From: Hyalangium gracile
Lineage (GTDB): Bacteria > Myxococcota > Myxococcia > Myxococcales > Myxococcaceae
Length of the DNA: 64,000 nt
Assembly (NCBI RefSeq): GCF_020103725.1
Contig: NZ_JAHXBG010000004.1
Location: 186,001-250,000, forward strand
Reading direction: 5' to 3'
Shown: positions 59,113 through 64,000 of the stretch, in pieces
How the letters are laid out: every line of letters starts with the position of its first letter
How positions within the stretch are numbered: position 1 is the stretch's first letter
Program-made: the position numbers and the translations under genes
The notes under the pieces: model-generated
What the model saw: the letters and a program-made list of their open reading frames with translations, nothing else
What the model was told of the DNA's origin: nothing
Database searches by the model: none

Positions 59113-60782
59113 GTGTGCGTGCGCACGCCTCACGGTGGCTCGGGCTCGGCGTCTGGCTGGTGCCGCTCGTGTTCTTCGCCATCGGTCCGGTGGTCCTGCT
59201 GATCCTGCGAAGCGTGGGCTCTTTCGATTCCGTCCCGCTCTCCTCCCTCTCCGGCGAGGTAGGGGCATTCGTGAACACGCTCAGCACTTCGCTCGGGGCA
59301 GCGTTGTTCGCGTTCGCGCTGGGAACTCCCCTGTCGCTGCTCCTGTTTCGGACCGACCTTCCGCTCCGAGGCGGCTTTGCCGTGCTCTTCACGCTGCCCT
59401 CCGCCATCCCGCCGTTCATCTGGGGCATGGGGTGGATCTCCCTGGCCAGCCCGCGTGCCGGCTATCTGAACCGGCTGCTGGGGGAGGGAACACTCGACAT
59501 CTATGGGCCGGTGGGAATCGCGTTCGTCATGGGCCTGTCGGGGCTTCCGCTCGTGCTGCTCGCGGGAGCCGCCGCGCTCCGGCGAGTCGATCCCGCTCTG
59601 GAGGAGGCCGCGCGGGTGTGTGGCGCTTCTCCCGTTCGTGCGCTGCTCGCGGCGACGGTTCCTCTCACGATGCCATCGCTGCTCTCGGGCGCGGTGATGG
59701 TGTTCCTCATGGCGGCGTCCGCGTTCGGCGTCCCGTACATCCTCGGCGTGTCCGCGACGCCCCCCACGCGCGTCCTCACCACGCGCATCTTCGAGCTCGT
59801 CCTCATGGGCGGGGAGGGGAGCCTCTCTCGTGCCGTGGTGCTGTCCACCGCGCTCCTGGTGCTCACTCCCGTCGCGCTGTGGGCCACCTGGGCACTGGGG
59901 CGCTCCGGCCGTGTTCGGCTGAGCGCGGGCAAGGGCGTCTCTCCCCGGCTCTTTCCCCTGGGGCGGGCCCGGCTCCCCATCACCGTCGCGGTGGGCTTGG
60001 TGTGCACGCTCCTCGTCCTGCTCCCGCTCGGCGCCGTGGCCCTCACCTCCGTTCAGCGCAGCTTTGGCGCCGCGCTGGCGTGGGAGAGCTTCACGCTCAA
60101 GAACTGGTCCGGTGTGCTCCTCGAGCCGCGAACCCTGCACGCCACTGGACGCAGCCTCCTGCTCGCCGCTGGCGCGGGCCTGCTCGTCTGTGGCTTCGGG
60201 CTCGCCAGTGCCGTGCTCCAGCGCCACTTCAGGCGCCTCGGGGCTGGCATCGAGGCGCTCGCTGTGTGGCCCTACGCCGTCCCCGGGACGGTGCTCGCCA
60301 TGGCGCTCCTCATCGTGTTCTCGAGGGACTTGCGGTTCATCCTCCTCGATCGGGTCGCCTTCGTGCTGGTGCTCGCCCACACGCCCTGGCTGCTCCTCAT
60401 CTCCTATGCGGCGAAGTATCTGGCGCTGGGGACTCGCAACAGCTCTGAGGCGCTGGCGCAGATTGATCCCTCGCTCGCGGAGGCCGCGCGGGTCAGTGGT
60501 GCCGGTCCCCTGCGGGCCTTCCTCGACGCGCCCCTGCCGCTGCTCCGGCCCGCTCTCTTCGCCGCGTTCCTCCTGGCCTTCCTGGCTTGCGCCACGGAGA
60601 TCACCATGTCCGTCCTCCTCGTCCCGGCAGGCTCCCAGGTGCTCGGCACGCTCCTGTTCGAGCTCCAGAGCTACGCGGACCCCGCCGCCGCCGCCGTGCT
60701 CGCCTGCGCGTTCGTGGCGCTGGTGCTGGTCGGACAGGCTCTCCTGGCGCTCGCTCGGCGCCGAGCCTTGGAGGTGCGGTGA
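59109..60782 (+). CDS. ABC importer permease, two fused halves
   Basis: A 557-aa permease with about 12 helices in two similar halves. Each half carries the EAA loop that contacts the ATPase: LEEAARVCGASPVRALLAATVPLTMPSL (about 182-209) and LAEAARVSGAGPLRAFLDAPLPLLRPAL (about 457-484). This is the FbpB/ThiP/PhnV-like fused form. The upstream open frame is not coding; ATG 59109 overlaps the binding-protein stop. The ATPase gene overlaps its stop (TGATG). Confidence 0.9.
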   Translation: MSVRAHASRWLGLGVWLVPLVFFAIGPVVLLILRSVGSFDSVPLSSLSGEVGAFVNTLSTSLGAALFAFALGTPLSLLLFRTDLPLRGGFAVLFTLPSAIPPFIWGMGWISLASPRAGYLNRLLGEGTLDIYGPVGIAFVMGLSGLPLVLLAGAAALRRVDPALEEAARVCGASPVRALLAATVPLTMPSLLSGAVMVFLMAASAFGVPYILGVSATPPTRVLTTRIFELVLMGGEGSLSRAVVLSTALLVLTPVALWATWALGRSGRVRLSAGKGVSPRLFPLGRARLPITVAVGLVCTLLVLLPLGAVALTSVQRSFGAALAWESFTLKNWSGVLLEPRTLHATGRSLLLAAGAGLLVCGFGLASAVLQRHFRRLGAGIEALAVWPYAVPGTVLAMALLIVFSRDLRFILLDRVAFVLVLAHTPWLLLISYAAKYLALGTRNSSEALAQIDPSLAEAARVSGAGPLRAFLDAPLPLLRPALFAAFLLAFLACATEITMSVLLVPAGSQVLGTLLFELQSYADPAAAAVLACAFVALVLVGQALLALARRRALEVR

Positions 60783-61819
60783 TGGCCGCCATCGTCCTCG
60801 AAGGCCTGTTCAAGGCGTTCGGCGCCACGCCCGTGGTTCGCGGCCTCTCCCTCGAGGTGAGTGAGGGGGAACTCGTCTCGCTCCTCGGGCCTTCCGGGTG
60901 TGGCAAGACGACGACGCTGCGGATGCTGGCCGGCCTGGAGCATCCGGACTCGGGCGTCATCCGCATTGGCGGTGAGGTGGTGGCGGGCCCCGGCGTCCGT
61001 GTTCCTCCCGAGCGGCGCGGACTCGGCATGGTGTTCCAGAGCTATGCCGTCTGGCCGCACCGCTCCGTGGAGGCGAACGTCGCGTATCCCCTCTCGTTGC
61101 GCCGCCTGCCGAAGACGCAGATCGCCGAGCGCGTCCGGGAGGCCCTCCGCTGGGTGCGGCTCGAGGCGCTCGCCACCCGGATGCCCCACGAGCTGTCCGG
61201 CGGGCAGCTCCAGCGCGTCGCGCTCGCCCGGGCGCTCGTGTCCAGCCCTCGGGTGCTCCTGCTCGATGAGCCGCTGTCGAACCTCGACGCCGCGCTCCGT
61301 GAGGAGCTGCGCGCCGAGATCGCCGCCCTGCGCTCCCGTCTGGGCACCACGATGGTCTTCGTCACGCACGATCAGGCGGAGGCGCTCGCGCTCTCGGACC
61401 GGATCGCGGTGATGAACCGCGGCGTCATCGAGCAGGTGGACACTCCCGAGCGGTTGTATCGAGAGCCCCGGACGCCCTTCGTCGCCGCCTTCGTGGGCGG
61501 AGCCAACGTCTTCGCAGGAGAGGCTCGCCAGGGCGCGTTCCACTGCTCAGGCCGGGAGGTCGTGTTCCCACTGCCGGAGGAGCTGCGCGGCAGCACCGGG
61601 CCCGGCACGCTGATGTTCCGCCCGGAAGACGTCGAGCTCGGTACCGAGGGCACGCCGCTCCCGCTCTCCGCGCGCCTGTTCCTCGGCCACGCGGCGGAGT
61701 ACCGCTTCCCCGTGGGCGACACGCTCCTGCGTGCCGTGGGTCCCTCCATCGAGGCCCGCGCCGGGCAGGTGCTCCAGGTCCGCATCCGCAAGGCGAAGCT
61801 GTTCCCCGCCCAGGGCTGA
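60782..61819 (+). CDS. ABC importer ATPase
   Basis: A 345-aa ATPase. It has Walker A GPSGCGKTT, Q loop MVFQSYAVWPHRSV, signature LSGGQLQRVALARAL, Walker B RVLLLDEPLSNLD and switch VTHDQAEAL. A C-terminal regulatory TOBE-like domain (about 245-345; MFRPEDVELG) is present, as in FbpC/PotA-type importers. With the two preceding genes it makes a complete importer. Confidence 0.92.
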   Translation: MAAIVLEGLFKAFGATPVVRGLSLEVSEGELVSLLGPSGCGKTTTLRMLAGLEHPDSGVIRIGGEVVAGPGVRVPPERRGLGMVFQSYAVWPHRSVEANVAYPLSLRRLPKTQIAERVREALRWVRLEALATRMPHELSGGQLQRVALARALVSSPRVLLLDEPLSNLDAALREELRAEIAALRSRLGTTMVFVTHDQAEALALSDRIAVMNRGVIEQVDTPERLYREPRTPFVAAFVGGANVFAGEARQGAFHCSGREVVFPLPEELRGSTGPGTLMFRPEDVELGTEGTPLPLSARLFLGHAAEYRFPVGDTLLRAVGPSIEARAGQVLQVRIRKAKLFPAQG

Positions 61820-61895
61820 GATCCTCGGCCACGAGCCTGCTCCTGGTGGCACAATGGCGCCCGACGCCCTCCGCGCCTTGTCCTGGGAGCCTGCC

Positions 61896-63515
61896 ATGTC
61901 GAATCACCTCGAACAGATCTTCTCCGCCGCGGTCGAGCCCCCGGCCTCCGCTCGCATCCCCGACTTCACAGAGCAGCGCGAGTACCTGATCGACGGAAAG
62001 CTCCTGACCTGGCAGGGCGACCTGGCCCCGGTGCGCAGCCCCATCTGCGTGAAGACGGACAAGGGGCTCGAGCAGAAGATCATCGGCTCCACTCCGCTGC
62101 TCACCTCCAAGGAGTCCCTGGCCGCGCTCGACGCCGCCGTGCGCGCGTATGACCTTGGTCGCGGCGCCTGGCCCACCATGCGCGTGGCCGAGCGCATCGA
62201 GCACGTGGAGCGCTTCATCGCGCGCATGCAGGAGCAGCGGCAGCTCGTCGTGAACCTCCTCATGTGGGAGATCGGCAAGACGCAGAAGGATGCGGAGAAG
62301 GAGTTCGACCGCACGCGCGACTACATCGTCGAGACGCTCAACGCCCTCAAGGAGCTGGATCGCAACTCCATCCGCTTCGTCCAGGAGCAGGGCATCATGG
62401 GGCAGGTGCGCCGTGTGCCGCTCGGCGTGGCCCTGTGCATGGGCCCCTACAATTACCCCCTCAACGAGACGTTCTCCACGCTCTTCCCCGCCCTCCTCAT
62501 GGGCAACACCGTCGTCTTCAAGCCGGCCAAGTTCGGCGTGCTCCTCATCCGCCCCCTGCTGGAGGCCTTCCGCGACAGCTTCCCTCCCGGCGTCATCAAC
62601 ATCATCTACGGCCGGGGCCGCGAGACGGTGGGAGCCCTCATGGAGAGCGGCAAGGTGGACGTGTTCGCCTTCATCGGCACCAACCAGGGCGCCAGCGAGC
62701 TCAAGAAGATGCACCCCAAGCCGCACCGCCTCAAGGCCGTGCTCGGCCTGGACGCGAAGAACCCGGCCGTCCTCCTGGAGGACGCGGACCTCGACAACGC
62801 CGTGAGCGAGTGCGTCACCGGCACGCTGTCCTTCAACGGCCAGCGGTGCACCGCGCTGAAGATCCTCCTGGTGCACCGGAAGATCCTCCAGCCCTTCCTC
62901 GAGAAGTTCACCGCCGCCGTCGGCAAGCTCAAGCCCGGCATGCCCTGGGAACCCGGTGTGGCCCTCACGCCGCTGCCGGAGCCGGGCAAGCCCGCGTTCC
63001 TCAAGGGGCTCGTCGACGATGCCCTCCAGCACGGAGCCCAGGTGCTCAATCCCCACGGCGGGGAGATCCACGGCTCCTTCTTCTCCCCGGCCATCGTCTC
63101 GCCGGTGAACGAGCGCATGCGCCTGTACCACGAGGAGCAGTTCGGCCCGGTCATCCCCATCCTCCCCTTCGATGACGATGAGGAGGCCATCCGCTACGTG
63201 GTGAACTCGCAGTTCGGCCAGCAGCTGAGCATCTTCGGCAAGGACTCCAAGCGCATCGCGCGCCTCATCGATGCCAGCGCCAACCAGGTCGGTCGCATCA
63301 ACCTCAACACCCAGTGCCAGCGCGGGCCCGACACCTTCCCCTTCAACGGACGCAAGGACTCGGCGGAGGGCACGCTCTCGGTCTCGGACGCGCTGCGCGT
63401 GTTCTCCATCCGCACGCTCGTCGCGACGAAGACGACGGCCGAGAACAAGGCCATCGTCCACAACATCCTCACCCAGCGCGAGTCCTCGTTCCTCTCGACG
63501 GACTACATCTTCTGA
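61896..63515 (+). CDS. gapN: GapN-type NADP-dependent aldehyde dehydrogenase
   Basis: A 539-aa aldehyde dehydrogenase of the non-phosphorylating glyceraldehyde-3-phosphate dehydrogenase group. The catalytic cysteine is Cys318 in FNGQRCTALK. The cofactor/substrate blocks GVALCMGPYNYPLNETFSTLFPALL, FKPAKFG and TQCQRGPDTFPFNGRKDS match GapN relatives, including the arginine that binds the substrate phosphate. The usual catalytic glutamate in ELGGKNP is missing: this protein has GLDAKNPAVLL. ATG 61896 was chosen because MSNHLEQIFSAA is a normal start; the open frame extends upstream. It would make 3-phosphoglycerate and NADPH directly. Confidence 0.86.
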   Translation: MSNHLEQIFSAAVEPPASARIPDFTEQREYLIDGKLLTWQGDLAPVRSPICVKTDKGLEQKIIGSTPLLTSKESLAALDAAVRAYDLGRGAWPTMRVAERIEHVERFIARMQEQRQLVVNLLMWEIGKTQKDAEKEFDRTRDYIVETLNALKELDRNSIRFVQEQGIMGQVRRVPLGVALCMGPYNYPLNETFSTLFPALLMGNTVVFKPAKFGVLLIRPLLEAFRDSFPPGVINIIYGRGRETVGALMESGKVDVFAFIGTNQGASELKKMHPKPHRLKAVLGLDAKNPAVLLEDADLDNAVSECVTGTLSFNGQRCTALKILLVHRKILQPFLEKFTAAVGKLKPGMPWEPGVALTPLPEPGKPAFLKGLVDDALQHGAQVLNPHGGEIHGSFFSPAIVSPVNERMRLYHEEQFGPVIPILPFDDDEEAIRYVVNSQFGQQLSIFGKDSKRIARLIDASANQVGRINLNTQCQRGPDTFPFNGRKDSAEGTLSVSDALRVFSIRTLVATKTTAENKAIVHNILTQRESSFLSTDYIF

Positions 63516-63534
63516 GGCACTCGCCGCTCGGCGC

Positions 63535-63813
63535 TCAGTCCCGGTAGCCCGGGTCGAAGCTCATCGCCGGCTGGCCCGGCAGGCACATCGGCCCGGGCCC
63601 GAGCGAGCCGTACCAGGCCGCCGCCATCATCGGCCGTGCACGGTGGCCGGGCCTCTCCGCGGGCTCCAGCTCGCGGGTGGCCGGGTGGGGGGCGAAGAGG
63701 CTCTGCTCCTTCACCCAGGCCCCCAGGCGGCTCAGTGCCAGCAGGAACTGGGACTCACGCCGGGGCAGCGGCGGCGCAAACCCCGGAGAAGTGCTCGTGG
63801 TGACATGACTCAT
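63535..63813 (-). CDS. Small hypothetical protein
   Basis: A 92-aa frame with ATG 63813 and an AGGA-type site upstream. No recognised domain. It has one short helical section (ESQFLLALSRLGAWVKEQ) and is otherwise rich in Pro, Gly and Ala. It converges on the gapN gene (19 bases between stops). Upstream lies an A/T-richer region with inverted repeats, which supports its being expressed. Confidence 0.55.
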   Translation of the reverse strand: MSHVTTSTSPGFAPPLPRRESQFLLALSRLGAWVKEQSLFAPHPATRELEPAERPGHRARPMMAAAWYGSLGPGPMCLPGQPAMSFDPGYRD

Positions 63814-63852
63814 GGGAGGGTTCCTCGAATCTGCCCAGTGGTTCCAATCGCT

Positions 63853-63867
63853 TAACGCGGTGCGTTA
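63853..63867. promoter_or_regulatory. Palindrome upstream of the small hypothetical gene
   Basis: TAACGC-GGT-GCGTTA is a perfect 6-base-arm inverted repeat 40 bases before ATG 63813. This is an operator-like position for the minus-strand gene. The binding protein is unknown. Confidence 0.4.
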
Positions 63868-63888
63868 GCGCCTTCAACCCATTATCGG

Positions 63889-63918
63889 GCGACAGCCACG
63901 TGGGTTTCGTGCTGTCGC
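63889..63918 (-). terminator. Hairpin after the right-edge partial frame
   Basis: GCGACAGC and GCTGTCGC form a perfect 8-base stem with a 14-base loop, 12 bases past the stop of the possible partial gene at 63931-64000. No T-run follows, so it may be a Rho-assisted terminator or an mRNA 3' end. Confidence 0.35.
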
Positions 63919-63930
63919 GGAAGACGGGTT

Positions 63931-64000
63931 TTACTGGATTGGGCTGACATCACACCGGCCGGAGGCCTGGCGGGTGAGGTCCTCGGCCACGGTGCGCAGC
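63931..64000 (-). CDS. Possible 3' end of a gene entering from the right
   Basis: On the minus strand the last 70 bases read LRTVAEDLTRQASGRCDVSPIQ and a TAA at 63931-63933, with G/C-rich third positions like the rest of the window. A helical end is plausible but too short to identify. Neither the start nor the family can be seen. Confidence 0.4.
   Translation of the reverse strand, partial: LRTVAEDLTRQASGRCDVSPIQ

Overview
The window looks like chromosome of a myxobacterium, probably the Cystobacter/Archangium group. I infer this from the very high GC with G/C-ending codons, the dense two-component, NtrC-type and Ser/Thr kinase genes, several Ala/Pro-rich lipoproteins, and GTG, TTG and probably CTG starts. 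I see no rRNA, tRNA, insertion sequence, integrase or CRISPR array.

Layout. 1-3415: SUF iron-sulfur operon (sufD partial, sufS, sufU, sufT). 3429-6527: two near-identical tandem receiver-histidine kinase genes. 6676-13863: DJ-1/PfpI protein, a 1258-aa TPR lipoprotein, a Ser/Thr kinase and a GAF protein. 14082-18308: two small exported Ala/Lys-rich proteins, each with a good sigma-54 promoter, next to a lipoprotein-kinase-NtrC operon. 18317-22304: a GAF histidine kinase and a stressosome operon (globin RsbR, RsbS, RsbT, ATPase-PP2C fusion). 22487-27309: HEAT-repeat protein, YhhN lysoplasmalogenase, glutathione reductase, menB. 27326-35638: an ABC-2 efflux operon and a divergent kinase/NtrC operon. 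Facing sigma-54 promoters and a central palindrome lie between them.

35668-39678: NTF2-like protein, YjbQ, esterase, cyclophilin lipoprotein, PLP decarboxylase. 39880-42588: LuxR-type regulator, haem-oxygenase-like enzyme and a LuxI-fold acyl synthase, a candidate signalling locus. 42742-49371: anti-sigma-like protein, ECF sigma factor and TPR-Kelch protein, divergent from an exported caspase-WD40 protein. 49387-56301: an alpha/beta hydrolase, then a polyamine/DUF350/DUF4178 operon with a 53-aa gene and a flavin oxidase. 56517-63813: methyltransferase, Mug glycosylase, iron-type ABC importer, GapN-type dehydrogenase and a small hypothetical. A truncated minus-strand reading frame may enter from the right edge.

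The main themes are regulatory. In two places a kinase/NtrC pair sits beside sigma-54 promoters that probably serve its neighbours. The most novel-looking parts are the LuxI-fold/diiron-enzyme/LuxR locus, the caspase-WD40/Kelch/ECF locus and the cassette-divergent kinase pair. All family assignments come from reading motifs; no database search was run.
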